64,000 nucleotides of DNA from Branchiostoma floridae (Eukaryota; Chordata; Leptocardii; Amphioxiformes; Branchiostomatidae). The notes beneath the pieces are model-generated. The model did no database searches and was not told the origin of the DNA. It saw only the letters and a program-made list of their open reading frames with translations. The first letter of the stretch is position 1; every line of letters starts with the position of its first letter. Below, piece by piece: positions 34,701 through 47,347 of this stretch. The translations under genes and the position numbers were made by a program. Location: the NCBI RefSeq assembly GCF_000003815.2, contig NC_049982.1, forward strand, positions 15,048,769-15,112,768, read 5' to 3'.

Positions 34701-36200
34701 ACTCCTTGCCTACATGACCCATTAGTCACCATTTCATGTAAATTCTATAGCTTTCTTCTAATCATTTCCATCGTTGCAATTTAATTTCAGAACCATTGGA
34801 CCTTCCCTATTACTAGATGGACGAATCCTTTGGAAAGTGCAACCATTTTCTGTTTCAATTCGTGCACGGTAGGGGTGACTTATGGTAAGTTATGGTGCGG
34901 CAATCTGCATACTTCAGAGGTGCGCCTTAGCCCTGGGGCAGTCATGTAGGAATAGTCTACTCTCCATGTAGAGAATAGGCTTTGGTTTGTTATGGGCGCC
35001 TTTTACGCGATTTCGTCGTTTTGTTAGTTTTTTCTGCCAGTCAAGCCCTTACAGAATAAAAAAAGCCCGATATAAACGCCCAAAAAGACGTCCATAGAAC
35101 CGGAGACTAACCTCTGCTCGGAGAGTAGAAATGTCTGGGAAACAACCAAAATGTAGACATATTAATTAGTACAATCTTTTCAGACTAGTTTAACCAAGAA
35201 GTGTAAAATATTTCACCTGGCCATCGACATGCTTGTTTTGAAGTTCAATCCACGAAGATGCACTGTCCCTATGCTTCAGCAAGACATCACATGTTCAGGT
35301 TGAACTGGTGTGTTACGCCGAACGGCGGTTATACCGGCTATATTGATACAGATACAGATACAGACTTAAATTACGTCCTTCTGCATTACGCCTCTCCACT
35401 CCTTCAAGTTCAATGACTAATTCTCACATGTACAGAGCTTGAAAGGTATTCAGAGGAGGGGGCACAACTGCCAAGTGAATTCTACCTGTACATGTATCCA
35501 CTGGTGAACAGACAGGATCATTCTTGCCTACACAACCCGCCAGTCACCATTTAATCTAAATTCTACTTTAGCTTTCTTCTAATAATTTTCATCGTTGGAG
35601 TTTGATTTCAGATTCACTGGACCCTCCCTATTACTGAATGGACAAATCCTTTCGAAAGTGCAACCAATTTTCTGGTTCAATTCGTGCACGGTAGGGGTGC
35701 GACAATCTGTATACTTCAGAGGTGAGCTGTAGACCTGGGGAAGTCATGTAGGAATAGTCGACTTTCCATGCAGAGGATAGGCTGGAGTTTGTTATGGACG
35801 TCTTTTTACGCACTTTCATCAGGTGTTCTATTTTGTTAGTTTTTTCCCCAACATGTACCAGTCAAGCAATAGAAACCTTTACAAATAAATAGAAAACCCC
35901 ATAGAAAATACGCATAAAAAGAGGCGCCTCGAGCACGTATCTGCCTCATTACACACACTTTGGGTACCTAATGGCTGCAAGTAATTCCATTCACGAAGAT
36001 GCACTGTCCATATGCTTAATTCAACAATATATCACATGTTAAGGCTGAGCGGACTTAAATCATATCCATCTGCAATACGCCTGAACTCCTTCAATGACTG
36101 ATATCTCACAGAGCTGCAAAAGTATTCAAAGGAGGGGGCACATGCCAAGTGAATTTTACCTATCCTTGTATCCACCTGTGCATAGACAGGATAATTCTTT
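34701..36200. repeat. Diverged tandem duplication, two units of about 0.7-0.8 kb
   Basis: Unit A (34701-35520) and unit B (35521-36200) share long collinear blocks. Examples are CTTTCTTCTAAT, CAATTCGTGCACGGTAGGGG, AGTCATGTAGGAATAGTC, CACGAAGATGCACTGTCC, and GGAGGGGGCACA followed by GCCAAGTGAATT. Both units close with GACAGGATCATTCTT or its variant. Substitutions and small indels are frequent, so the duplication is old. Confidence 0.85.
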
Positions 36201-39200
36201 TACAATTTCGACCATGACATTACGCAACAATTTACACATGCTCAGCATTAAAACAGCCCTCCTTGTTGATATATAACAAGGTCACCCCCCTTCCTAACGT
36301 CTGTACATGGAAGACTCAACACAGCCACACACACATGACCCGGACACAGCCGCAGTGGTTTCTGGGATATTGTTTATTGATTCCTTCTCCAGTAGTATTG
36401 ATGTACAAACGCTACCCCCGAGCGCGGATCCGCGGTCACACAAAATGCTCGCTAGACTTCACATCAGGGGACCGGTCATGATATCGATATGTAACGCTCA
36501 CAAAAGCCTAATCGTTTCTTTCTTCATGACCGGTTCATCCTAATTATAAATACGACGCACGCCTGTGTCAACTGTACTATACTTCCCGGCAAAACGGTAT
36601 ATGTATATATAGTTCTTTGCCATCCCTACACATTTGAATCTCCTGTAACGTATCCAAAACTTGCAACTTCCATAACGAACTCGTAGCCAGAGTCGTTGCA
36701 CGACGATATCACGTTCTGGCCCCTGAATGTATTGCCCCCGTGGTGTTTCTATGTACAAATGTTTATGTATACGCAGGACAAGCCCTCCAGTATGGGTCTT
36801 GATACGATAATATATACATGCCGACATACATGTACATATAGGTCTTCCTTCCTTACAGGAATGATATGCATTAATACAAGTGCAGAGTTGCAGTAGGTAT
36901 CGTACAGACGTGAAGAGATTCCTAGTCTTCATATATTTGCATAAGTTTTTCTTTTAGTTGCGGCGCGCCGACTGTTGCAGGATTCACGATTTCCCTGGAA
37001 GGTTTTGACTGGCAGACCGGTGGGCCGGCTGATGGGACAGCGGCGCGGTTGCTACTGGTTACGGTGAAGATCACTCACAGAATCTTTGCCACGTTAAGGA
37101 GAGTCCAAAAATAGTGTCCCCGCATATGCTCTGTACATACATACATCTCAGCACGCTACGGTCGAGCTATGTCGACGGCGGAACTGAGGGTTTCCTATAA
37201 AAGATACATCCCGTTTCAGGAGATGGTCAATCATGCAACAATCGGCGTTCCGCGGGACGTAAAAACGCACTGGCGTGCTCGGCGAAGCGTATCTAAAAAC
37301 CCTGCATGCCCGTGTTAAAAGTGAGCCCCCCGGGAGGTAACCAGCTGCTAGTAGGACCTGACCGAATGAAGGTTTATTAGCTTCGCAAATAACGGCGGAA
37401 TCGAATTCTCCTGGCGGCCGGCGCGGGCCGGTAATTAATATGGTGGTACCGCAGGATATCCAGAGCCATTTTTCTGGCTAATAAAGTGGTGTGGCAGACA
37501 GCTGGAACAGTTTTTCCCGACGCTGTAAGCCATTTGGTTGATTTAATGTCCTCTGTCTTTAAGTTAAAATGCACATGGAGATGTAGGACATATTTCACGT
37601 CAGAAAGTCGGAACAAAATATCTTCATCATGCCAGGCAGCTGGGGTACTTGCTTGAAAGCTATTGCATCATTCAGATATTGCTTCGTTATGTAACCTTTA
37701 TATCATTTTGTCAAATTATCATAGTAACTATATAGTGGTAAAAAACTACAAAATGTAATTTTGACATTGTAGACAGACATTGACGGTTTGGTACATGATG
37801 TCCACAGACAACTGGACTGACTGCAGTCTTTTGGTTTAGATCTGTCTATTCCGTTATTTTACATGATTGGATTCTTAAGTCATCACAATTATTCGAATAC
37901 AGAACAATCTCCAAATACAATCTACTTGCCACGGACATGGTAAATTTGTCATGGAAGGTACATTTCACATAATGGTCCATAAATCATGTGAACTGCCAGA
38001 GGCTGTACGGTGGTGTAATCTATGTGCTGCAGACACAAACGACGTTAGTATTGCCCGAGGAACCTGCTAATATCAGAAGAAGATGCCGATAAAACGAATG
38101 AGTAGAGAAATCAAGCCAAGTGTTATTGAGGGACATATTTCAGCACCAGGGACAGGCCCTGTTGATATTTGTTATTGCTTAACCATGTTTGAATTAAGGT
38201 TAAAACGCTGGCATAAGATTACAAAACTCATCTTCTTCTAGGTAAGACAATATTTCAATGTCAGCGTCCTTGACAAACAGCAAAGCGTGGTACTATAGAC
38301 TAGTTTGTGAAAACAGCGTGAAGGCAGCACCACTGGTGACATTTCTCACGTTTTGGGGCGGGACGCGGAAATAATTTGTTTCCATAGATTGTGATGATGG
38401 GAGTCGAATCTAGATGCGCAAAATCTTTATTAACTGAATTAGGGTCTGAGGGAATCAAGGCTTTGACTTTCTGTTGTATAGAGTGCCATGGCAATGGGCG
38501 TACACGGCCGGGGTATTGCGATTCTACAGTATTTGAGGACAACGCAAACACTGAAAGGGAATGTTTTGGAAAGCTTACTTATTTCCTTCAAAGTACAACA
38601 CTTACAGCTGGTGAACCAAAGAGCATGGACATTTTTGTTACGTTTGACTTTCATTATTTGGGGACAAATTCTGTACAGCTACAAATTTGCAGAGATAGAC
38701 GTTTTCGTCTTATTCTTCATTGCTATAACGTTTAGAGACGTACAAGTTGCAGCTGGTTACCTCCCATTGGTATAGACATAGTGTTGAGCAGTGTTAAACT
38801 TAAGGTCTCGTTACGACTATCATTATTAACGGAACGCAGCAGTGACCAAATGTCTGAATACTCTACAGGCGGCATCCAACAACGGTCTAGATAGGGGAGG
38901 GGGAACATCGTTAACGGTCTTATTCTCCATTGACAGTTCCTCGTACAATGCATGTTACATTGGCCAATTGGTAAACAACATTCGCCAGACGTCCTTGATA
39001 CTTCATTAGAAGAACAAAATAAGGAGTTCCTTAGTATTTCATGTCTTGCCACATACGTAGAAGCGTATAAAACAGGTCCACAGGTATAAAAGTGATCGGC
39101 AATCTGTCGAGGACACGTTTACACCCTTTTTCTGGTGGGTTCGTCTGGCCCTCCTGTGGCAAATGACTGAAGAGAGAACATTGGCTGCGCCATAGCACCT

Positions 39201-41187
39201 GTTCTGCAGCAAACGTCGTCTAAACTAGCCGGGGCATGGAGGCCAACCGTGTTACATGTCTGGCTGAACAGCGACATTCCAAAGAAATTTCCTTTGTATT
39301 ATTGAATAGAGTGATTTTGTACTTTCATTGTACACTTGCATCAGAGTCTGTTCAAGATACGTCTCCCCGTTGACTAATATGCTACTTTAGAATACTTGGG
39401 GAGGGGGTTGGCTGTGATGAATGTCATCTCGGACACGATTAAGAAAAGAATTCCAGAGTGATTGACAGGGGAAATCAAGAGGATCCAGGAGAGCGAGCGT
39501 CCCTTTAGGCAAACGGACAAATCTATAAGAAAATGACGAAGAACTGTTCAGTAAACGTCAGAGGTTCCCTGTGAGGCGCTGCTTAAGAGCCCGTGGGTAG
39601 TTCTACCGGCAATGTGCTTGTTGGTCTATACCATGCTAAGAGTTTAACACAGCACAAAACAATAGCTTTCACAAACGCCTTGCATTGGAGAGAACACTTT
39701 TAGACGCAATTTTCCTGAGAAATTAGTGACGTTACCACATGCATAACTTATTTACAGCACCATGGAAGTATCATGCCTGTTGCACGTGTCTGTCATGCAT
39801 GCGTACTGCACGTGTCTGAAAGAAACAATCGTGAAGACGCCAAACTTCTCCAGTGTGTACCCCTACATGCAACGTTGTTACTTTGCTTTCTTAAAATGTT
39901 AAGATGCCTTTTGACGTATTCTTCTATGATTTGGGGTAAGACATAACAGTCCTTGATGTAACAAAATATTTGAACAGCTATCAATCAGGTCAATAAAAAG
40001 GATCGTTCGTTAATATTACCTTTTCCACAATTGTAAAACTTTCCGTACCAAACATACGATACTATGAAATCAGTGTCCTTGCTAGGATCGACAGTTCAAC
40101 AGGGGGTTGACAAGGAGTGGCAGATCATTTCTGGTTACTTTACAGGGAAGACCACAAGTAGGAAAACTAACGGTGGGGGTGGGTTCTACCTACAGAAACA
40201 GTGGTACATGCCTTTTTTACCCACTGGGCATGGGTTCGAACCGCTCGGCTACAGGAGACTTGCACCACACATACGGTTTCTGGTCCTGTTGGGAATTGCG
40301 CGTTCACCTCCGCGATGTGGGTTTTCCTTGATCCCGTGTGCATTGACGTTGGCATGTAGGTTAGATTGTCCGTGTAGAATGTTTACACAGGGCAACTTCT
40401 CACAGTAAGAAGGTCACTCCTTGGGTAGTCGGGTGCCGTCCACTGTCTCCATAGTTAGCTTCTCCTTCCTTAGCATGACGCAAGCTTTGATTCTTTACTA
40501 TATGATTCTTCATAGAAATGATATGTATGTAAATCGTACATTATTTGCATATTTGATACAATGAAATAGTTTTGAAGCAGATAGTTTTGATCTAGTCTGT
40601 TCTATATCAATATCTTCTAAATAGGCTGGTACGAGTAAGATCTGGTATCTCTATATCTTTACTCCTATCTCTACTGGGTTCACCCATACCTATTCACAAA
40701 GGGGCCGGTCTGTGTACAAGATGGAGCTGGGTAGAAAAAGCGCGCTGCACTGCGTAGAAACGGCAAGCAACACAAGACTGGTACTCGGCATCCGTGTCGT
40801 CTCGTTATCTTAGGTGTGCCCGCTTGGAGCTAGTCTCAAGAGTCTTGGACATTTGGAAACCTCTCTGTGTCGAACCTCGGAATTTCCCTATAGAAGTCAT
40901 TTCTCACTTTTTGGGAAGTGTCCGGTCAAGTTTTTTTCGTCTTTTTCCACCATAGCACGATGTGTGTCTGCAAGTGAGACCCGATTATTGCTTGACGTCA
41001 TGACACTCGTTCCCAGTGTAATTTCCCCCGCGCTCCCGTTCCCATGGCGCGAGGAGCCTTCTTGGCACTTGGCGGTGGGGTATTCATAAGTATTTTCACG
41101 GTAGTTAAGTTTGTTTTTGCATATGTTGAGGTAATATGTACATCACATAGTTAAGCTTGCATATGGTGCCAAATACTTTCCCGTGCT
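36201..41187. other. Intergenic region between the small membrane-protein model and the TRIM-NHL exon
   Basis: No supported coding exon on either strand. Open frames such as 36540-36932 (minus), 38391-38735 (plus) and 40064-40408 (plus) lack splice signals and similarity. The right end should include the TRIM-NHL 3'UTR on the minus strand. Confidence 0.5.
40200..40280 (+). mobile_element. Possible tRNA-derived SINE fragment
   Basis: GGGTTCGAACC near 40240 is a perfect Pol III B-box. The A-box region is weak and no terminal repeats are seen. Confidence 0.25.
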
Positions 41188-43169
41188 CTAGTACATGAAT
41201 ATCTTTATATCGTTTGTCCCCGTGTCCGTTAGGACGAGAAATCCATCCGGGGTTACAGCAACTGCTTCCGGATGCAAGAGGCCATCCTCCACGGAAGCGA
41301 TGTGGCGCAGAAACTTCAGGTCATTCTGGAAGAGCTCGACGCGCTTGTTTCCGTAGTCGGACACGATGATGTTGTCCTTGCTGTCCACGCACACGCCCGC
41401 GGGGTAGTCGAAGTGGCCGTCCCCGGTGCCAAGCGAGCCCAGCTTGTTCAGAAACTTCCCGTCTTGGTCGAAGATCTTGATGCAGTGGTTGCGCGTGTCC
41501 GACACGATGATGTGACTCTTGCTGTTGACCGTGACGTAAGAAGGAGCTTTGAACTCGTCGTCGGCGGAGCCCTTGGTGCCGAACTGGTGGATCTGGGTGC
41601 CGTCCGGCTCGAAGATGCAGACGCTGTGGTTGATGGCGTCCGTGACGATGATGCGGCCCAGCTTGTCCACCGCGATGCCGGAGTAACAGCTCGTCACCGG
41701 GGGTTTGAACTCGTGGATGACAGAGCCGTCTTGCGCACACAGCCGGATGTTGCCCTCAGAATCGGTCACCGCAAGGTTTCCGTCGTGCATGACGGCGACT
41801 TTGGAGTAGGACCCCGCCGGGAACTTGCTCTTCATTCGCCCCTCCGTGTCGAAGATCTGGATCCGCCTGTTGTTGCGGTCCCCGACCACCACGTGCCCCT
41901 CGGCGGTCACCGCTACCCTGTAGGGCCCGTTAAACTCGCCGTCCCCACTGCCCCTGCGGCCGAACTGGTGCAACAGTCGCGCACTTTTGCTCTGGCCCGG
42001 CCCCGGCTTCAAGCAGTACTTGTAGTAGGGGATGGCGCTGGTCGGAACCTGGTTCTTGATGTAGCCCACCTTCATCAAGATGCTCCGGGTGTCCCCAGGA
42101 GTGCTAATGAAGACTAAGTGGTTGGAGGAGAGTCTGTCTGACATCTTGCGCTCGGGTTCTCGCTGGGATAACCTGTATAACCGATCCGCCATCTCCTTTT
42201 TGACAGACAGAACTTCCTCGTTGTTCCCGTACTTGAGAACCTTTTCTGTGAAGTTAACGCTACTTTTTAAACTGTTCAGACTCTTCTCTAAAAAACTTTC
42301 TTCCGTGGCGAGGTCCTTTTGCTCTCTGGAATACATGAAGTGCAGCTCCGACAACAGACTTTGCTCCTGTTGCTGAATCAGCGCGATCAGCTCCTTCGCT
42401 CTCTGCTTGATGTCGATTTCTACTCTATCTCTCTCCGACTTCTTCATCTCCTGCACTTGGTGCACCTCTGCAAGCGCGAACTCAAACTCGGGGATTTTTT
42501 GCCTGGTAGATTTCAAGAGGCCCTCCAATAGGAGTCGGCTTTTGCCCACTACGTCTTTAATGTCGGCGTGTTTATGATCTTTGTGTTCAACCACCACGCA
42601 GTCTCGGCAGACGGGGTTATCGCACGATTCGCAGTAAAAGCGCACCACCTCGCCCTGGTGCATGTCGCAGTACACCTCCTGTTTGGAGCGTAGCTGCTCC
42701 TCGAATCTCCCCGACTGCAGGTCTTCCAGAGTGACCACGTGATGCCCACGCGTGAATCTCGTGCGACAGTGAGAGGTTGCGCAGTCCGGGCACAGGAAGT
42801 CCGCGCATTCCAAGCACCGTGACGTCGCTTCCGCGTCTTCGTCAGAGCAGATTGCACACGACACCTTTTTCTCCTTGACCCTCCCGCGTTGCATAGACAG
42901 AGTGTCGCACAGATTGGAAATAAAGAAGTTGTCCTTCAGCCTGGCCACGCCCCTCTCGGTCAGACACGTCTCTTGGCCGCACGTCGGGCACTCGAACTTG
43001 TGCGAGCGGTCGGCCACGTACCTCACCAGGCACCTCTCACAGAAGAAGTGCAGGCAGGGCAGTAGCTTGGGCTTGGAGTACTCCTCAAAACAGATCTGGC
43101 AGATCAGGAAGTCCTCGCTGACGCTGCTCAACAGGTCCGCCCGGGTCTGCCCTTGCTTCTCCGCTTGGC
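41188..43169 (-). CDS. TRIM-NHL E3 ubiquitin ligase, large 3' exon (RING, two B-boxes, coiled coil, NHL propeller)
   Basis: The exon opens after a strong acceptor (ttcttgtctgtttctccag) in phase 1. Upstream in the same frame there is a stop and no ATG, so the start codon is in an earlier exon. The 660-residue product has a C3HC4 RING (CQIC, then PCLHFFCERC, then CPTC), B-box 1 (CAICSDEDA onward), B-box 2 (CDMHQGEVVRFYCESCDNPV onward) and a coiled coil of about 110 residues. It ends with about six NHL blades over the last 255 residues (for example GPYRVAVTAEGHVVVGDRNN and PAGVCVDSKDNIIVSDYGN). No filamin domain sits between coiled coil and NHL, unlike TRIM2/3/71; the order resembles TRIM32 and lancelet TRIM expansions. 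It is expected to act as an E3 ligase, with the NHL propeller binding protein or RNA. The only donor found that could supply the start is at 55488. Confidence 0.93.
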
Positions 43170-45071
43170 CTGGAGAAACAGACAAGAACAGGATTCGTTA
43201 GATATACGCAGAACCATTATTCGCGGCACTATTTGTGTGTGCTAGTCAGTATCGAATTAAACACTCTTTTACACCCCTGTCACAAAGCAGGGAAATCGAT
43301 CGTCCGACAAGTCTGCGAGCTCCAAATGACGTTTTTGGCAGACAACGCCCGGTATTCTCTCGATTTTGGGGCATCGGTCGAGTTCAATGTAGGGTTGATT
43401 TTGAGATTCGGCAATCTTCTTCAGTGATCATCGTCGACTATGTGGCATGGGCTATATATACTCCGTGCCCTGCTTAATGCCATGAAGTACATCTTTGTCG
43501 CTTTGGTGCACATAAACGTTATCTTGCTCATTTTAAGGTCCTTTTCTCGGAGGGACAAAAACTCATTATCAGTGGATTCAGCACAAAAATGCCTAAGATT
43601 GAAAGTCCCGGGCACGGACTAAGGTGATTCTGTAACCGTGTGCCTCGCTCTCTTCGCTCTGGCAATGTTTGTTCATCCTGTGACTTATGTGAACAACAAC
43701 AACGCCAGTGGCAATGGGACCGCAACCAAGTTAAATATTTGTCCATATATGAGTGGGTCCGAGGTAGTTGGTCCGGTCCACAAATCGAAGGACATTGATG
43801 CAAAGAGGACAACAAAAAACTTACTATACAAACAATATCGCAAACAATCTGCTTTCTCAATTTTAAAATAAAACGACGGTTGTTCCTGTCGCACATGACC
43901 TTCGGTAGGGACATCTGCTGTGATTAAACGTTTCCCCTGGTAATCACTAGCGGAGTAATTGCTTAGATTACGGTGTTAGTAAAGGGCGTTCGCTTTAAAC
44001 TTTAGCCATGTACCTTAAAACCCCAACCATCTCTGCTGACGGTTTTGTTTGTCAATCGGGCGGAGTTGTTCATTGGTTCTAGAGTAAACTGTAACTTATA
44101 AATCCCCTATCTGTAACACATTGAACGATACTGTATCATGAAAGAGAGTCATGTGATTCACACCGTCTGAACATCAGCGGAGGCTGCAGGTAACGGACGT
44201 GCGAGTGAAATTGATTTTATCGCAAACAACGGGCGAATATGTAATATGGGACCTCAAATACATCGGGAAAACGTTTAGCATTGGTTAGCGCTAAATAACA
44301 GATCATCCTCTCCCGATGATGTCCTACTCATTAAAGCTCGCCTGCACTTATCCCGCCTAATGATGACAGAGCGAAGCGCTACCAAATTGGTATTTCAGCG
44401 CCTTTTATCTGCCAGGACCGCCTGTGCTCGTGTATGCTGATTTTCTCTCCATCCCGAGGGACAGAAGAAACCGTTTCGAGATGGGCTGGTATTCGTCATA
44501 AACAATGACTTCTTCTGTTCCCAACCATCTGGTATGTATGGTAGAATTGATCCTGTATTGTCAGGTTGATTGCAGTGGTTTGGTCTATATCTGCAGGACA
44601 GTTGGCTACCATATTTTCCAGGCCCGTATTCTAATAAAGTACCCTCGCGGAAAATCGTTTGGTATGATTTGTAGGGTAAGGTACAATCTAATCCTCATCA
44701 TAAATATAGTTCTTAAGAGGTGGTGTGTTTTACAGAATGATCTGTATGTAGATATGACTCGCGGATCTAGAAGATAGGGAATGGCTCCGTTATTGGGCTC
44801 GACTTTAAGCAGGCTGTAATAGGAAATTGCTGTGCGTAATTTACCCGTCTTTAGGGTGTGGCATGTACGAGCATGTGAATGTAGCGCCTTGATCACGTAA
44901 GCAACGCGCAGATATACAAAGTCAGGCAGTGGCAGTTGCGCTTCGTTGGACATACCCTCAGAGTGGCACTCAGGACATATGCCCTCTAAGCTCCAACCCT
45001 TGGCAAAAACGCCCAAGACGTCAGAAGACGAGCTACCTAGTACCTGACGTACGTCCAGAATTTGCTGGGGG

Positions 45072-45272
45072 ATGAGGAAGGGGACACGAGCCCTGTCATT
45101 ATCGCTGCTCTTGCTGCTGGCCGTCAGTCGTGGACAAAACTTGTTTTTGAGTGTTCCACAGTCGACTAATAATGATGATGAGGGTGTCGCAATCTTTATA
45201 AAGGGTGACAAAAGTCTGCAAGTCCCACCAGCAGCGTGCACAGTCTCGACAAGCAGACCGGGAAAGTCCTAA
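45072..45272 (+). CDS. Possible short secreted peptide or signal-peptide exon, 66 aa
   Basis: ATG-initiated frame beginning MRKGTRALSLSLLLLLAV then SRGQ, a textbook signal peptide with a plausible cleavage after SRG. The remaining 45 residues have one Cys and no recognisable domain. A GTCAGT donor-like site just after the hydrophobic core would make it the first exon of a longer gene, but I found no downstream plus-strand exon. It overlaps a 211-codon open frame on the other strand. It could be chance. Confidence 0.25.
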   Translation: MRKGTRALSLSLLLLLAVSRGQNLFLSVPQSTNNDDEGVAIFIKGDKSLQVPPAACTVSTSRPGKS

Positions 45273-47277
45273 CATGTCAGTCGCTAACTGCGCACACAAT
45301 AGGTTTTGAGATGGTTCATGCTTGTTTCGTACAAATACGCATGCAGAATCATTTCTATTCCGGTTGAAAATGGACGCGCATGTCTTGCTGTCAAGCCACT
45401 TCAGAATACATCGTACATGAACTTCATTGAGTTGAACATTAGTTAAGCATTAGAATATGGATGTGATCGTTTCCAGAATGTCTCTAGTTCCCCCTACACA
45501 ATATTATGTAGGGCAGGATTTCCGCGGTGAAGAGTCCCCATATAGAATAATCCTGTCTGTGTCTGTCTACGTTTGAGACCGCCATACTTACTGCAGCTGT
45601 TCACTGAGCGCTATGCAGATATATTTTACTACTTATTATCTCGACCCATATTACTGTTACCCTGAGTATACGGCACGATGGATTTGGTGGGCTTGTTCTC
45701 CAGTTTGATTTGAAATCTATAACGGGACTGTGCCAATATGGCGACAGGTCTGAACAGGCCTGGAATGGCCACCGTCTGCCATTAGATCCCACCCAAGCGC
45801 GTCGATATTTGTAGAATCTTCGATAGATGATTTCATTTGCTTTCTGTTGAGCCAATTTCGACATCGTTTGTTCACGCGATATGGAGAATAAATCGTTTTT
45901 GCGTGACATATGATCTCCAGCTCAACTAGATTACCAAAGTCATGAACCCTTTTTGTAACGAGACACCCGTTCATCTCTGTTCAGACATGAAAGATGGCCC
46001 GGGGTCTTGGAATGATTTGAAGAAGGGTGCCATCCTTTGTAATATTGTTCTTTAAGCCTTAACACATCGTAGCACAATGACGCAAACTATATTATATACC
46101 GGAGCGGAGCACGTAAGATTTATTCCAATAAGGCATTTACAAAGTTAAGAAGAGGGTCAAGCATCGCGTTCTTTATCAACATGTGGATAGGGCAGAATAT
46201 GCTTGAGGCGGTGCGTTTCCATAGTAATATCAACGGGCTTAGAAGAATCTATACCGCAATTTTAAAACTTGCAGCCATATCTTATAACTAGTGATCAAAC
46301 GTTTTCAAAACGATTACCCGGATGCGGATGTGCAATAACGTATTTTTAACCATGCCCATCGCCATAAAGGAAAATTGAGTCATAAACCAAGAATTGGTTA
46401 TCAAGGGAGATAGTGTGATAAAGCAAATAATATGTACCATTCTCCCCCAAATAGCATAATATTATGGGTGCACAGTGCTGGGGGCCACTTCGAATTCAGA
46501 GGGCTCATAAAAAATAGCTGTCCGACCAAGGAGGTTGAAAAAAAGAACCTTGGTCCGACATATTCCCCAAATACGCATCCAGTTCAGAGGAAGGACCTCC
46601 TCGCTATCATGGGTGTGGCAGGGGGGATAGTCACAATGTGGCACGTAATGGAGTAAAGGTAAAACCAATACTCTACCAAAGAAGCTATCCATAACTACAC
46701 AGGGTTGGTCTGTTGGGAGCGTTCCAAGTGAAGCCCGGTTTTTACCTGGATTTCTGGCCCGGCTAGATGCAGCTGTGCGGAGATATGAGTGACAGATATG
46801 CATGAGCCGGTCTGCACCAGGGGTAATGGGCACCTCTGAGTGACGTAGTCCTTTTAGAAAAGATACCGATCGATGAAAGGCTGGATGATCTGGTTCCAAT
46901 GATCTGCTAGAATCGAGCGGCCCGAGAAACATGAATCGAGCGGGGACGGTAGGAGGGCGTGGTTCAACGATTCCTCCGGTTCAGGGCAAGGGGTGACTCG
47001 GTAACGTCTTCATCTTGTAATCTATCACCAAAGCGCGTCAATAAGGTACTTAATCCTCCCGGATACGATTTTACAATCTTATAGACAGAACTTCAAAAGC
47101 AAACACAACTTGTTCAGCTGGACGTCACGAACTGAATCTATTTGTGTGTACTCATGGGCAATCAATACTCAGAAGGAGCTGTCTTCAATTAAGTTGGATT
47201 CTGAGATCTCTGACTGTCAGTTTATAAAAATGACGGAAAGAGGCCCATTTTTAGTATAACCTCCACACAGTGCAAAG

Positions 47278-47347
47278 ACATTAGTCTATGTTCAGTGGAG
47301 AGACATTCGTCTATATTCAGTGGAGAGACATTCGTCTATATTCAGCT
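47278..47347 (+). repeat. 25-bp tandem repeat, 2.8 copies
   Basis: ACATTCGTCTATATTCAG plus TGGAGAG, repeated from 47278, 47303 and 47328. The first copy has two substitutions. Confidence 0.9.

Noticed and set aside
41272-42117. 281-codon open frame on the plus strand
   Set aside because: It is antisense to the NHL repeats of the TRIM exon; its valine/aspartate-rich product is a codon-bias shadow.
43170-43185. Five extra codons upstream of the TRIM-NHL exon
   Set aside because: They begin with TTG, not ATG, and form the polypyrimidine tract and AG of a splice acceptor.
44606-45241. 211-codon open frame on the minus strand
   Set aside because: No domain, no splice context and no coding-like composition recognised; it overlaps the signal-peptide frame on the other strand. 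Conservation data would be needed to revive it.
46462-46932. 156-codon open frame on the minus strand
   Set aside because: No recognisable protein features and no neighbouring exons.
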